Below, piece after piece: positions 8,439 through 18,706 of a stretch of 34,103 bases of DNA. Below the pieces are notes generated by a model. The model ran no database searches. It was given only the letters and a program-made list of their open reading frames with translations, and was not told the DNA's origin. Location of the stretch: assembly GCA_030730025.1 (NCBI GenBank), contig JANQWC010000021.1, forward strand, positions 46,773 through 80,875. Reading direction: 5' to 3'. Position 1 is the first letter of the stretch. Every line of letters starts with the position of its first letter. The translations under genes were made by a program, and so were the position numbers. Source of the stretch: Crocinitomicaceae bacterium (GTDB taxonomy: Bacteria; Bacteroidota; Bacteroidia; Flavobacteriales_D; Crocinitomicaceae).

Positions 8439-11400
8439 TATTTGAGTCCGTTGAGGTCAAAGCGCAAGGTGATTCCTGTTTTGAGGTTGCCTGTTGGGTA
8501 GCTCAAGGATACTTTTGGCGTATTGATGAATTGCTCGTAGTAGAAAATAGCGCTGAGGTATTCGTTGAGTTTGTAGTTGGCGTCAAGTTTGAAGCTCACG
8601 GTGGTTTGCCCTGCGGTGGCCATGTTGGTATTCTCAACTACTTTTCTGATGACGGTAGCGTTGTCTCGGAATGAGAAGTTGACATTGATCAGTAGGTCGC
8701 TGGCATCTACACTGCGCACTAACTTGAGCTTCGGGATGTTCACTACCGTACCAACAACAATTTCTTGACCGAGTGTTTCTGTCACCTGGTTGTTGTTGAG
8801 TGAAAGCGTCGCTTGGCGGTCTTTTTTGTACTGGAAGTTGGTGGTGATGTTTTTACCCATGATGTTCCAGGTGGCGAGCATACCGATGAGTGGAGAAAAA
8901 CGCTCGGAGATGGTGATGTTTTGCACTTGCATGGACGAGATGAAGTTGTTGTTGAGGTCGAGTGCGGTTGGCGAACCATTGGCGTCTAGGGTAGCGTTGA
9001 GGTTGGTTTGCATGCCGTTAACCGATACCGAAGAGGAGTAGCCATGGTTGAGCTTGAAGGATTTCACGATGTCTTTGGCGAAGGCAAACTTACTGAGGCC
9101 AGCATAATTGATGGTCCAGTTGGGCAACGGCATATTGCTGCGCGGATTGATTGTCTTGCTATCGATCGGTGAATTGGTATAAGCGGTTAAGAAGGAACCG
9201 ATGACGACTTCTTGTTGGGTTGCAGAATAGCCGTCGTAGTAACCGTTTGGCAAAGAACTCGAGTTGGCATTGCCACTGCCGATGAGTTGCGATATTTGTT
9301 GGCTATTGGCAATCATTTGCTGGAAGATTGGCGAACGGAAAGAGCTGTCCATTTTGGCAAAGGCTGTTCCCCACGAGATCGTAGTGTAGGTGAGCGTACT
9401 CGTTTCAAAACGGCTTTGCGATTCAAAGGCAGATGAGCCAGGGTTCCAACGGTAAAATTCGCCAGCTTGAGTGCTGTAATTGCGCGAAGCATTGAGGTTG
9501 ATGTTGAGGTCTTTGAACGGCTCTAGTGTGGCTTTGAGTTGGAGGTTGGCCGTGTGGTTGACCATAAACTGCTTGTTGATGTTCTCGTTTTGTACCAACC
9601 AGTTGTTGTCTCTAGCGAAGTCACCGACATGGTAGCCAGTTTCTCTGCCAAATACATCATAGCCCTGCTTGCCAAAAACAAATGGTGTGAGCCCAAAAGT
9701 GCTGGCGTTCATACCCAACACGCTAGATTCTTGGCTGTAACCCGGCAACATGGTTCCGTCAGAGAGTGTGTAGGTCCCCGAAACATTGCGAACAGTCATG
9801 AGCAAGCGCGCTAAAGTACCAAGGACCGGATTGATGGGCTCGCTAGCTTTGGCTTTGAGTTCCTCTTCACGTATTTGCTTGCGTTCGAATTTAGCGAGTT
9901 GGCGGTCGTATTCTTTGCGTTCTTTTTCCGTCATTTCTTCAAGCGGTTTTTTAGGCTTGAATTCGGCTTTTTTCGGTGGGCCTCCTTTACCAGGTTGCGC
10001 ACCACCTGCTCTAGTTTTGGCGGAGTTGGTTTTGGCGCCTTTGCCATCGGAGAGCACGCGCTTGAAATACGGTATTTGATTGTAAAGCGTGACTAAATTT
10101 CCTTGGGCAGTCATGTTGATTGAGCGCGAATTTTGGATCGTGTTGCCAAATTCTGACTGACCTAACGGGGCGCGTTGCCAGTTGTAGGTGCCTGCGTATT
10201 TCACGTTAGAAGATAACCATTTGGTGACGGGTAGTTTGTCAAACGGCAAGGTGTAGCTGACGGAATAGTTATGGGTGTAATCCATGGTGCGGCCAAAGGT
10301 GCTCATTTGCGAGCGGATCGTATCCATGAATTCTTGGTAACCTTCTGGGTTGGTGCGGCGGTCTACGCCGTTGTTGCCTTCTTCAAATATCGAGCGGTTG
10401 TTGGCCGTAAAGGTGGTCTTGAGTGCTTTAGTGACGTCGTAACCCACTTGGTATTTGCGGTTCCAATCAAATCGCTTCAGGTATATTGGGTCAAAATCGT
10501 ATTCAGGCACAATGATATTGCGCACTTGTCTTTCGTTGTAGATGCGCGAGTAATCATTGGTAAAGGCAATATTCTTTGGCAAGTAATACAGGTTGAAATC
10601 CTTAATGGGTTTGAGCCACGGATTTTTCTGGGCCGGCTGCCATTTTTTGAAAGGCTCCCAAGGCTTTCCAGCAAAGGTGTAGTTGTAATTGAGGGCGCCA
10701 GTCCAGGTGCGCGTCATGTCGGATTTGATGTTGAAGTCGCGCTTGATGTTTTCTGCAAAAGCATAGGTAGCAGACCAGTTCGAGAGGCTCCAGAATTGCG
10801 GTTTGGTGCCCGCTTTGGCTTCTTTGCGCACGTTGGTGAAGTTGTAAGAACGGCGCTCCGTGAAGTCTTGACCCAAGCGCATGCGTTCTTTGCGGGTAGC
10901 GAGGTCGTAGTTGGAAAGCTTGATATCTGGGTTAAATGGATCGTATTCTGGGTTAATTAGGCCAATTGAATAACCGTAATAGAACGGAAGCGAAACGCGC
11001 GCTTGCTTGCCAAAAAACTGGCCAAGTTGCATGGTGGTGCTGATGTCGGCGCCCATGCGTTGGTTGCGTTGGCGATCTTGTACGCGGCTGTCTACGGCAC
11101 CCCAGTTGATGCCAGAATAATTGCCCGCCGCCTGGACCGTAGCGAAATCTGCCAGCTGCAACTGCATCTGGCCAACGGCTGCAGAGCCGCCGTCACTTAC
11201 GAAATCCGTGAGGCGCATCTCGTTGACCCATACGTTCACACACTCTGCGTCGCCGTTGTCTGGCCCCCAGGTGTTGTCTGGGTCGGATTGAGAAGGATTT
11301 CGAACGCCAATCATGATTGTTTTGATACCTTGTAGGTTCGGACTTCCTTTTACCTTAATGCGGTTATTGGGATTGTTGGGGTCTACTTTTTCGTATTCGA

Positions 11401-14400
11401 CAATGCTAGACACGCCCGGCACTCCTTCTTCGAGTTTGGTGTTGCGTTCCATTTTAAGCGCCAGTAAACGGTCAAATTCGATTTCGACGTTGTTGGCAGC
11501 TGGCCAAATGAAATCGGGATTGGTCGCGTTCCAGTCGGTAACCTTCATTGGCAGTTCATATTCGTAGTAGTTGTCTACGAAGTCTGTGCCTAAGCGCACA
11601 AACATGGTGAGCTCGTTGTCTTTGAGTTGGTTTTGGACAACAGACTCGGCGTGCACAAACATTTTGAGTTTCTTGTATGTACGCACGTCAAACTGCACAT
11701 TGCGGTAGGCAGCGCGCGCATCGCCATCTTGCAAATTGCAAACCTCGAGTACCAATGACTGTTCGTTCATTTGGCGCTGATACACCTGAGAAGGGTCAAT
11801 TTCTCTGTCGATACCTGGAGGCACAACGTAGTTGATCGGCTGTCGCTGCGCATTTTCTTCGATGTTGAGTGCGGCAATGTTAAAGGAGGTAAGGTTGGGG
11901 TCGGTCTGGACACTCAATCCCGGTTGGGTGAGGTCTTGGAAGTAGCGTCGCCACTCGCCACGCACAAATTCGAGGCGGGCAAAACGCAAGACTACAGGCT
12001 CGTCAAAACCTTTCATGTAGATGCGCATGAAACGAATGGAGCGGAAATCTTGAATGCCATTGATGCGTTTTTCGAATTCGCGAATAGGCACTTTGAACTG
12101 GTACCAAGTTTCTGTTTTGGTGCCGTTTTGGTACACTTGTTTGTTGGTGATGTAGTTGCTGCCCACATTTTGGAGGTCATTTGGACGCAAGCTCACGCGG
12201 TATTGGAAATAGGCTTCTGACTCAGAAAGGTTGTTGTCTTGGTTGATGTCTTCGATATCCGGGAAGTTGGAGGCAATTGTTGGGTAGCCTAACGTATTGG
12301 CCGTATCTGACATTTCGGTAGTGGGCGAGTTGCCCTGCATGCCGTTGTAGCGTTTGTAGCGCTCGAGGATGTTTAGTTTTGCGTTGTCGTAGACGTCGTC
12401 GAGGTAGTAGTTGTAGTCGTCGGTAGATGGATCGTTGATCATGCGAGCTTTGGCAGCGGCACTGAGGGTGTTGTTGTTTTGTACCCAGCTCACAAATGCC
12501 GAGTAGTTTTGGCTTTCGTCGGTGTTGTCCCAGCCGTCCAGACCGACGTCCTGCATGATGCGCGACGCAGGGTCATTGGCAAAGGCATTCACGACAACTT
12601 GTTGGGTAGAAATACGAGACCAAAGTGTGGTGTCGATGTTGTCTAGCAATACAGGATCGGCGTTGGCAGGTAAACCGTGCTCAAAACTCTTGCGGGAGTC
12701 AGGAAGGATATCTTCGGAAACGTTGCCTAGGTTGAAGTAGAGGTCGCCACCAGACATCGGGGCGTTCGGGTTCTCATTTTCGGCATCTTGGTTGAAAGGA
12801 TCTAAGAGCCAGAATTGGATGAATTCAATATTGGCCATCTCGAAGTCGTTGGTGTTGAGGCCGCGCATGATGCCGCCCCATCTTTCTTCTGGATTGGTAA
12901 AGCGCCCAAGTGAATCGACGGTTGCGGTGGTGTCAAAATTATACATCCCGCGCTCAGCAGGGTAGTAGGCTAAATCGAGTACGTTGATATTCGAGATAGA
13001 ACCGTATTGCAACTGCAAATTCGGGAAGATGTCCGTCATTTGAATGAGGCGCATGCGGCTATCGTAGAGCATAGAAGGATCTTGCTTGATGTGCGCTGGC
13101 GTGAGCTGATTGCTTTGGTAGAAAACAGGGTCAATGGTGTACCAAGAAAGGTTGGCGCGCTTGTAACCTGCACTCAAATCTTTTTTAGCGGCCTCGGGGA
13201 ATAAGTCGGGCTGCCCTTGCGGCACAGAAGCCAAGCGCCAAGCGGCGATGCTTTTGAGGTCAATGGCGCTCTGAGATGCTTCAAAGTCGTCGATGTAAGA
13301 GGTGCCTTCTTTGTTGATGGCGCGCGGTTGGCCCGGACGCAAGGTGGCTACTTCTCCAGACATCGATAGCGTCGACATGGTGTTGGTAGAAATAACAGGT
13401 AATAAATCGACCAATTTGGTCAGCATTGGTAAGTTGGTGCGGAAGGCGAAGTCGGCACCAAGTACGTTGTTTTTGAAAGGTTCGCTACCAAAGTCCACTT
13501 TTTGAGTGACCGGGCGCTCCATCATGCGCAACCAAGTGGCGCCCACTTTGAAGTTTTCATTGATGCGGTATTGGTAGCGGCCGCCAATCATGGAACGTGC
13601 CTGAAAACCAAATACGGAGTTCGACTCAATAGAGATTTTGATTGGGGTGTTGGATTCTAGGATACCCGTATTGAGGATTTTCACGCGGCTAAATGCGTAA
13701 TCTACGGTGTAATCTACGCCTTCTACCAAGCGCATGCCGCCTGCCGTCACCACAACTGCTCCTTGCGGAATGTTCATGACATTCAACGGAATTTCAGAAG
13801 AAATAGAAGACTGGAACTCGCCTTTGAACACGAAGCGGTTTTTACTTGGAATCTGTTGGGCAGCTGTTTTAGTGGAGTCGTAGAGTTCTGTATAAGACAA
13901 CTGATTGACGTACAAAGCTGGCACCCCTGCTTCAGTGAGTTTTTCGGCGAGTGTTTTGCCAAATGGCTCAACGGTTGTAAAGAAGATACGGCCGTTTTTG
14001 CGGTTGATGGTTCCGCCGTTGTCAATTTTATTGCCCACCACATTAAAAGGAGCAAAGTCAAAAACACCATCCGAGAAAGGCTGGTTGTTTTGATTGATTT
14101 TGTCCATGTCGAGGAGCGTCACAATCTGTTTTTTGTCGATGCCGTCGAAAGGCAAGAAAGGTTGCAAGACGGATGTTTCGCGGTTGTTGTAGTAAACGTC
14201 AATCTTGAAGCCGAGTTGGTCTACTTGGTAAGCCCCAATCGAGTAGACGTTTTTCATCATGAGGTCCCAAATTTTGTTTTTAGGATTGGTGATGGTTGGC
14301 TTGATGAGTTTCAAGATAAGCGCTTCTTGCCCGTTGGTACCGTCTGTGGAGAATTCCCCCACTTGGTAGGTCTCTCCGCGGTAGGTGTATTCGTAGGCAA

Positions 14401-15754
14401 TGGCCAATACTTCGTCGTTGTTGAGGGCGGTATTGAGTGAAACATAACCGAGTAGCGCGTTGTAGGTAAACTCGTTCTCATTGAGTTTGCGCGCGTTTTC
14501 TACTTTTTCGTAATCGACCGCCTGATTAAATGGCCCAGGTGAGTTGACTTGCGCGCTGAGGGCGAGTACTGCATTGGAAAAACCGCGGACAAGGGGTTGT
14601 TCAGCTGCCCAATCGTAAAGGCCATTGGCTTGGTTGTCTGGCAATTCTTGGGTAGCATAATTCCCTGGATTTCCTTGGCAGTTGCTCGCTTTGGCTTCGC
14701 CGAGGTCAGAAAAAGCGACGATATTGCGCGTGTTTTCGGTAATGCTGCTGCGGTTGGTAACCCAAACCTCGATACGGGTAATGTAAGTAGTAGAATTGAC
14801 CACAGGCAAAGTAGCCATGGCGGTGTCGTAGTGTTGTTGGTGGTAGAGGTTGAGAAAATAGTGGCGGTTGGCCTCGTAGTTGTCTGCGGTGATTTCAAAT
14901 TTCTGCACTTGGGCCTTGCCCGTTACGTTGATTTCTGTTCGTTTTCCTTTGGATTGCGCGAGGATGAAATCTACTGTAGAACGACCAAATTTAAGCTGTG
15001 TTTTGAAGCCAAAAAGCGTTTGAGAGCTCGGAATGAGGGTGGTGGGCAACTCTAAGCTCACCTGACCTAATGCAATTTTTTGCAAGATGTCGTCTTCTTT
15101 ACCCGTGCGCTCTAGTTTGGAGATGTTTTCAAAATCAAAGTTCGCGCGGGTGTTGTATTTCATGTTGACTTTCATCATGGTACCGATTTGGCCCGTGATG
15201 TCCATGTTGATGTTCTGATTGAAGTCAAAGCGCGTGATTTTGCGCTGGCGCATGGGTAGAATAGGGTTGTCTACGCGCGAGTGGTTGGCGCCCAGAGAAA
15301 TTTCGAGGTTACCACCTGGGGTAATTGTGATTTGATCGGAGCCAAAAAAGCTTTCAAAGGCTTTGGATCCAATTTTAATAGGTAGTTCAAATGTGCGGTT
15401 TTCGGCGCTTTCTTCGGCTACAATTTCTTTCCAGTCTAAAGAAAAGCTCTTTTTTTCTTCGTATTGCAGGTATTCCTCGAGGGTCATGGCTTGTGGCGCC
15501 CGAAAGTAGGTGTCTTTGCCCATGACATCTTTGAAAACAAAGGTGCCAGATTCGGGGTCGTAGACGATGGTTTGAGTGAGTTTGGTTGGGTCGCCGAGGT
15601 CAAAACTCTGGGGTAGGTTCTGAAATGGATTGAGCGGATTGATGATGGGGAACGGAAGCGTTGGCTCTTGGGCAGCCACTTCCCCAAAGTTGAAAAACAC
15701 CATCCAAATGAGGGTGCCAATTGCAAGATATTTTTGCCAGTAGTTGTGTTGCAC
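8438..15754 (-). CDS. sprA: SprA/Sov, type IX secretion outer-membrane translocon
   Basis: The 2,438-residue protein is close to the roughly 2,400 residues usual for SprA. SprA forms the very large outer-membrane beta-barrel pore through which T9SS substrates cross, and is needed for gliding in motile relatives. A signal peptide covers about residues 1-29 (ending FGEVAAQ). The rest is dominated by alternating aromatic/polar strands typical of a giant barrel, ending in a C-terminal strand with phenylalanine/leucine (LRFDLNGLK). Residues about 1905-1975 form a Lys/Glu-rich, low-complexity insert (PGKGGPPKKAEF, then KERKEYDRQLAKFERKQ), probably a periplasmic loop. The start codon is GTG at 15754, two bases after the ruvA stop. 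The substrate-like protease at 24293-26704 is a likely client. Confidence 0.97.
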   Translation of the reverse strand: MQHNYWQKYLAIGTLIWMVFFNFGEVAAQEPTLPFPIINPLNPFQNLPQSFDLGDPTKLTQTIVYDPESGTFVFKDVMGKDTYFRAPQAMTLEEYLQYEEKKSFSLDWKEIVAEESAENRTFELPIKIGSKAFESFFGSDQITITPGGNLEISLGANHSRVDNPILPMRQRKITRFDFNQNINMDITGQIGTMMKVNMKYNTRANFDFENISKLERTGKEDDILQKIALGQVSLELPTTLIPSSQTLFGFKTQLKFGRSTVDFILAQSKGKRTEINVTGKAQVQKFEITADNYEANRHYFLNLYHQQHYDTAMATLPVVNSTTYITRIEVWVTNRSSITENTRNIVAFSDLGEAKASNCQGNPGNYATQELPDNQANGLYDWAAEQPLVRGFSNAVLALSAQVNSPGPFNQAVDYEKVENARKLNENEFTYNALLGYVSLNTALNNDEVLAIAYEYTYRGETYQVGEFSTDGTNGQEALILKLIKPTITNPKNKIWDLMMKNVYSIGAYQVDQLGFKIDVYYNNRETSVLQPFLPFDGIDKKQIVTLLDMDKINQNNQPFSDGVFDFAPFNVVGNKIDNGGTINRKNGRIFFTTVEPFGKTLAEKLTEAGVPALYVNQLSYTELYDSTKTAAQQIPSKNRFVFKGEFQSSISSEIPLNVMNIPQGAVVVTAGGMRLVEGVDYTVDYAFSRVKILNTGILESNTPIKISIESNSVFGFQARSMIGGRYQYRINENFKVGATWLRMMERPVTQKVDFGSEPFKNNVLGADFAFRTNLPMLTKLVDLLPVISTNTMSTLSMSGEVATLRPGQPRAINKEGTSYIDDFEASQSAIDLKSIAAWRLASVPQGQPDLFPEAAKKDLSAGYKRANLSWYTIDPVFYQSNQLTPAHIKQDPSMLYDSRMRLIQMTDIFPNLQLQYGSISNINVLDLAYYPAERGMYNFDTTATVDSLGRFTNPEERWGGIMRGLNTNDFEMANIEFIQFWLLDPFNQDAENENPNAPMSGGDLYFNLGNVSEDILPDSRKSFEHGLPANADPVLLDNIDTTLWSRISTQQVVVNAFANDPASRIMQDVGLDGWDNTDESQNYSAFVSWVQNNNTLSAAAKARMINDPSTDDYNYYLDDVYDNAKLNILERYKRYNGMQGNSPTTEMSDTANTLGYPTIASNFPDIEDINQDNNLSESEAYFQYRVSLRPNDLQNVGSNYITNKQVYQNGTKTETWYQFKVPIREFEKRINGIQDFRSIRFMRIYMKGFDEPVVLRFARLEFVRGEWRRYFQDLTQPGLSVQTDPNLTSFNIAALNIEENAQRQPINYVVPPGIDREIDPSQVYQRQMNEQSLVLEVCNLQDGDARAAYRNVQFDVRTYKKLKMFVHAESVVQNQLKDNELTMFVRLGTDFVDNYYEYELPMKVTDWNATNPDFIWPAANNVEIEFDRLLALKMERNTKLEEGVPGVSSIVEYEKVDPNNPNNRIKVKGSPNLQGIKTIMIGVRNPSQSDPDNTWGPDNGDAECVNVWVNEMRLTDFVSDGGSAAVGQMQLQLADFATVQAAGNYSGINWGAVDSRVQDRQRNQRMGADISTTMQLGQFFGKQARVSLPFYYGYSIGLINPEYDPFNPDIKLSNYDLATRKERMRLGQDFTERRSYNFTNVRKEAKAGTKPQFWSLSNWSATYAFAENIKRDFNIKSDMTRTWTGALNYNYTFAGKPWEPFKKWQPAQKNPWLKPIKDFNLYYLPKNIAFTNDYSRIYNERQVRNIIVPEYDFDPIYLKRFDWNRKYQVGYDVTKALKTTFTANNRSIFEEGNNGVDRRTNPEGYQEFMDTIRSQMSTFGRTMDYTHNYSVSYTLPFDKLPVTKWLSSNVKYAGTYNWQRAPLGQSEFGNTIQNSRSINMTAQGNLVTLYNQIPYFKRVLSDGKGAKTNSAKTRAGGAQPGKGGPPKKAEFKPKKPLEEMTEKERKEYDRQLAKFERKQIREEELKAKASEPINPVLGTLARLLMTVRNVSGTYTLSDGTMLPGYSQESSVLGMNASTFGLTPFVFGKQGYDVFGRETGYHVGDFARDNNWLVQNENINKQFMVNHTANLQLKATLEPFKDLNINLNASRNYSTQAGEFYRWNPGSSAFESQSRFETSTLTYTTISWGTAFAKMDSSFRSPIFQQMIANSQQISQLIGSGNANSSSLPNGYYDGYSATQQEVVIGSFLTAYTNSPIDSKTINPRSNMPLPNWTINYAGLSKFAFAKDIVKSFKLNHGYSSSVSVNGMQTNLNATLDANGSPTALDLNNNFISSMQVQNITISERFSPLIGMLATWNIMGKNITTNFQYKKDRQATLSLNNNQVTETLGQEIVVGTVVNIPKLKLVRSVDASDLLINVNFSFRDNATVIRKVVENTNMATAGQTTVSFKLDANYKLNEYLSAIFYYEQFINTPKVSLSYPTGNLKTGITLRFDLNGLK

Positions 15755-15756
15755 GG

Positions 15757-16332
15757 TTATAGTAGTCTTAGCGCTTCTTTGATCAGTTGTTCTACGGTTT
15801 GGGTTCCGGTATCGATTTTATCCAATACTTTTTCGGCTGATTTTTTGTCAAAACCGAGCGAGACCAATGCAATTAACGCATCAAATCGATTTCTATTGTT
15901 CGAAGAGAAAATATTCTCGGTGCCGAGTTCCATTTTAGAGACCTTGCTTTTGAGGTCAATGATGACGCGCTGGGCAGTTTTGGTCCCGATGCCTTTGATT
16001 TTTTGAATGCTCACGACGTCTTCGGAAAGAATGGCGTGGGCGATGTCGTCTGGGGTCATGGAGGAGAGCATGATCAGGGCGGTGTTGGGCCCGATGCCCG
16101 AAACACTGATGAGGTGCCCAAACATTTCGCGCTCTTCTTTGGTCGCAAAACCATAGAGAATGTGCGCGTCCTCTCTGACAATCAGTTTGGTATGCAAAAC
16201 AATGGCCTCCGCATCGGGGAGTGCAGAAAAGGTATTGAGTGAGATTTTGACATCATACCCAACGCCCGCACACTCGATGAGCAGGTTCGTGGGGTGCTTT
16301 TCAATTAGGCGGCCATTGAGTCTTGAAATCAT
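15757..16332 (-). CDS. ruvA: Holliday junction DNA helicase subunit RuvA
   Basis: RuvA binds Holliday junctions as a tetramer and loads the RuvB motor for branch migration. The 191-residue protein has the N-terminal OB-fold domain ([12 protein letters not shown], then ECAGVGYDV and YGFATKEEREMF). Two helix-hairpin-helix motifs follow (LISVSGIGPNTALIML and IQKIKGIGTKTAQRVI). A serine/asparagine linker leads to the C-terminal RuvB-binding three-helix domain (DALIALVSLGFDKKSAEKVL). The ATG at 16332 overlaps the maeB stop (ATGA), and sprA begins two bases after its end. The ruvA-sprA pairing is common in Bacteroidetes. Confidence 0.97.
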   Translation of the reverse strand: MISRLNGRLIEKHPTNLLIECAGVGYDVKISLNTFSALPDAEAIVLHTKLIVREDAHILYGFATKEEREMFGHLISVSGIGPNTALIMLSSMTPDDIAHAILSEDVVSIQKIKGIGTKTAQRVIIDLKSKVSKMELGTENIFSSNNRNRFDALIALVSLGFDKKSAEKVLDKIDTGTQTVEQLIKEALRLL

Positions 16333-18599
16333 TTGTCTTGGCTTTGTGCGTCGATGACGGCAATTTTAATCATGCTGAGGATTTCGCGAACGCTTGCGCC
16401 GAGTTGCAAGACGTGCAAAGACTTGCGCATCCCTAATAAGATCGGGCCAATGGCGTCGAGTTCGTTGGTTTGTTGCAAGAGTTTGTAGGCGATATTGCCC
16501 GCAGAAAGGTTCGGGAAAATGAGCGTATTGACTTCTTTATTGGCCAAGAAAGAGAAAGGGAATTTCTCGTTCATGAGCTCCGGGTTGAGCGCAAAATTGG
16601 CTTGCATTTCGCCGTCGACAACGAGGTTGGGTTGTGTTTCGTGCAAGATGCTCACGGCTTTGGCCATTTTTTCAGGGTCGTCGCCAGGAGAGGAGCCAAA
16701 GTTGGAGTAGCTCAATAAGGCAATGCGCGGCTGCACTTTCAAGCGGCGAATGAACTTGGCTACATTGACCGTGATTTCGGCAATCTGCTCAGCTGTTGGG
16801 TTGAGGTTGACAGTCGTATCAGCCAAGAAAAGCGGGCCTTTTTTGGTGTTCAGGATGTACATCCCGGCAATAGTCTTGATATCCTTTTGCAAACCGATGG
16901 TGCTGATCGCTGGGCGCAAAACAGAGCGGTAACTGCGCGTGAGGCCGGTTACCATGGCATCGGCTTCGCCCATGTTGAGCATCATGGCGCCAAAGTAATT
17001 GCGTTCGCGCATTAATGAAATCGCTTCGTATTCGGTAATGCCTTTGCGCTTGAGCTTTTCGAAGAATTCGGTGCCGTATTGAATGCGGCGCGCTTCTTCT
17101 TCGTCGGACTTGCAATCGATGATCTGGACATCCGGAATTTCGATGCTGTATTCGTTCATGAGGTCGAGGATGCGCTGCTTTCTACCGAGCAAAATCGGGA
17201 AGGCCACTCCTTCGTCGTAGGCTTGTTGGGCCGCTTTGAGGATTTTGATGTTGTCGCCCTCTGGGAACACAACGGTTTTTGGTGACCCTTGCGCTTTGGA
17301 GGTGATGTTGCGGTGCAGTTTGTTGTCTAGGCCAAGGCGACTTTTGAGTTGGATTTCGTATTCTTCCCAATCTTCAATAGGTTCTTGGGCCACACCAGAC
17401 TCCATTGCGGCGCGCGCAACGGCTGGCGCTACATAATAAATGAGGCGTGGGTCTAGTGGCTTTGGAATGATTTGTTCGCGGCCAAAAGAGATGTTTTTGC
17501 CGCCATAGGCTTCAATAACTTCTTCTGGGATGGTTTCTTTGGCAAGTGAGGCAATGGCCTTGACCGCAGCCAACTTCATTTCTTCGTTGATGGTGGTGGC
17601 GCGCACGTCGAGTGCACCGCGGAAAATGTACGGGAAGCCGAGTACGTTGTTGACCTGATTAGGATGGTCTGAACGCCCGGTTGCCATAATGATGTCTTTG
17701 CGCACCGATGTAGCTTCTTTGTAAGAAATTTCGGGCTCGGGGTTGGCTAGGGCAAATACAATGGGGTCTTTGGCCATGGAGGCGATCATGTCTTTGCTGA
17801 CAAGCCCCGCTTTGGAAAGTCCTAAGAAGACGTCTGAGCCTTTGAAAGCCGCTTCAAAATCGACGTCTTTAGGGTGCGCTGCAAAGGTTTTTTTCATTTC
17901 GTCGAGGTCCGTGCGGCCCGCGTGAATGAGGCCTTTGGAGTCGTACATAAAGACGTTTTCGGGCTTGACGCCCAAGCGGTGGTAGAGCTTGATACAAGAG
18001 ACAGCTGCGGCGCCTGCTCCAGAAACCACAATTTTGATTTTGTCGATTTGCTTATTGGAGAGTTCGAGCGCGTTGAGCAGTGCAGCGGCGCTGATGATAG
18101 CGGTGCCGTGTTGGTCGTCGTGCATGATCGGAATATCGAGCTCTTCTTTGAGTCGGCGCTCGATTTCAAAGGCTTCTGGGGCTTTGATGTCCTCGAGGTT
18201 GATGCCGCCGAAAGTTGGGGCAATGGCCTTGACGGTTTGGATGAAAAGCTCTGGGTCTTTGGCGTCTACTTCGATGTCAAAAACGTCGATGTCGGCAAAA
18301 ATTTTGAAAAGCAAGCCTTTGCCTTCCATCACCGGTTTAGAGGCTTCTGGCCCGATATCGCCCAAGCCAAGCACGGCGGTTCCGTTCGATATAACGGCAA
18401 CTAAGTTGCGTTTGGCGGTGTATTTATAAACATCGGCTTTGTTCTCGGCGATGCGCAAGCAGGGCTCGGCTACACCAGGAGAGTAGGCCAAGGAGAGGTC
18501 TCGTTGTGAGGCGTAAGGTTTTGTAGGAACTACTTCTATTTTTCCTGGTCGGCCCGAGGAATGGTAATCTAGAGCGTCTTGCTTCCTGATTTTTGACAT
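16329..18599 (-). CDS. maeB: NADP-dependent malic enzyme with phosphotransacetylase-like domain
   Basis: The enzyme decarboxylates malate to pyruvate, giving NAD(P)H. The 756-residue protein is the long MaeB type. The N-terminal malic domain has Tyr39 in [12 protein letters not shown], Lys94 in MEGKGLLFK and the metal-binding Asp161-Asp162 in [10 protein letters not shown]. The Rossmann domain shows GAGAAA at 194-199. The C-terminal third, from about residue 430, is phosphotransacetylase-like ([12 protein letters not shown], then [15 protein letters not shown] and [16 protein letters not shown]). In MaeB this domain is usually regulatory (acetyl-CoA) rather than catalytic. It is the first gene of the maeB-ruvA-sprA-GNAT unit and links the neighbouring TCA-cycle genes to pyruvate. 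Confidence 0.95.
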   Translation of the reverse strand: MSKIRKQDALDYHSSGRPGKIEVVPTKPYASQRDLSLAYSPGVAEPCLRIAENKADVYKYTAKRNLVAVISNGTAVLGLGDIGPEASKPVMEGKGLLFKIFADIDVFDIEVDAKDPELFIQTVKAIAPTFGGINLEDIKAPEAFEIERRLKEELDIPIMHDDQHGTAIISAAALLNALELSNKQIDKIKIVVSGAGAAAVSCIKLYHRLGVKPENVFMYDSKGLIHAGRTDLDEMKKTFAAHPKDVDFEAAFKGSDVFLGLSKAGLVSKDMIASMAKDPIVFALANPEPEISYKEATSVRKDIIMATGRSDHPNQVNNVLGFPYIFRGALDVRATTINEEMKLAAVKAIASLAKETIPEEVIEAYGGKNISFGREQIIPKPLDPRLIYYVAPAVARAAMESGVAQEPIEDWEEYEIQLKSRLGLDNKLHRNITSKAQGSPKTVVFPEGDNIKILKAAQQAYDEGVAFPILLGRKQRILDLMNEYSIEIPDVQIIDCKSDEEEARRIQYGTEFFEKLKRKGITEYEAISLMRERNYFGAMMLNMGEADAMVTGLTRSYRSVLRPAISTIGLQKDIKTIAGMYILNTKKGPLFLADTTVNLNPTAEQIAEITVNVAKFIRRLKVQPRIALLSYSNFGSSPGDDPEKMAKAVSILHETQPNLVVDGEMQANFALNPELMNEKFPFSFLANKEVNTLIFPNLSAGNIAYKLLQQTNELDAIGPILLGMRKSLHVLQLGASVREILSMIKIAVIDAQSQDK

Positions 18600-18622
18600 T
18601 ATTGCTACAATTTTTTGAACAG

Positions 18623-18630
18623 CAAATATA
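18623..18630 (-). promoter_or_regulatory. -7 box (TATATTTG) for maeB-ruvA-sprA-GNAT
   Basis: TATATTTG on the minus strand fits TAnnTTTG and lies 23 bases before the maeB ATG, giving a leader of about 15-20 bases. It is preceded by GCTTTTCG, the same block as at glyS. I see no well-spaced -33 TTTG. Confidence 0.6.
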
Positions 18631-18658
18631 CGAAAAGCAATCCAAAGCTCCGAAGCAA

Positions 18659-18684
18659 AAAAAGCGCTCCGAAGAACGCTTTTT
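18659..18684 (-). terminator. Intrinsic terminator after odhB
   Basis: The arms AAAAAGCG and CGCTTTTT enclose a 10-base loop. A T run follows in the minus direction. The hairpin lies between the odhB stop and the maeB promoter, so it separates the two transcription units. Confidence 0.75.
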
Positions 18685-18706
18685 ACAAGAGATTTTGAGG
18701 CTTTAT

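Noticed and set aside
10271..10960. 229-codon plus-strand ORF
   Set aside because: It is antisense to sprA, and its composition is a mirror of barrel strands; no supporting motif or promoter.
13763..14440. 225-codon plus-strand ORF
   Set aside because: Also antisense to sprA without any recognisable family feature.
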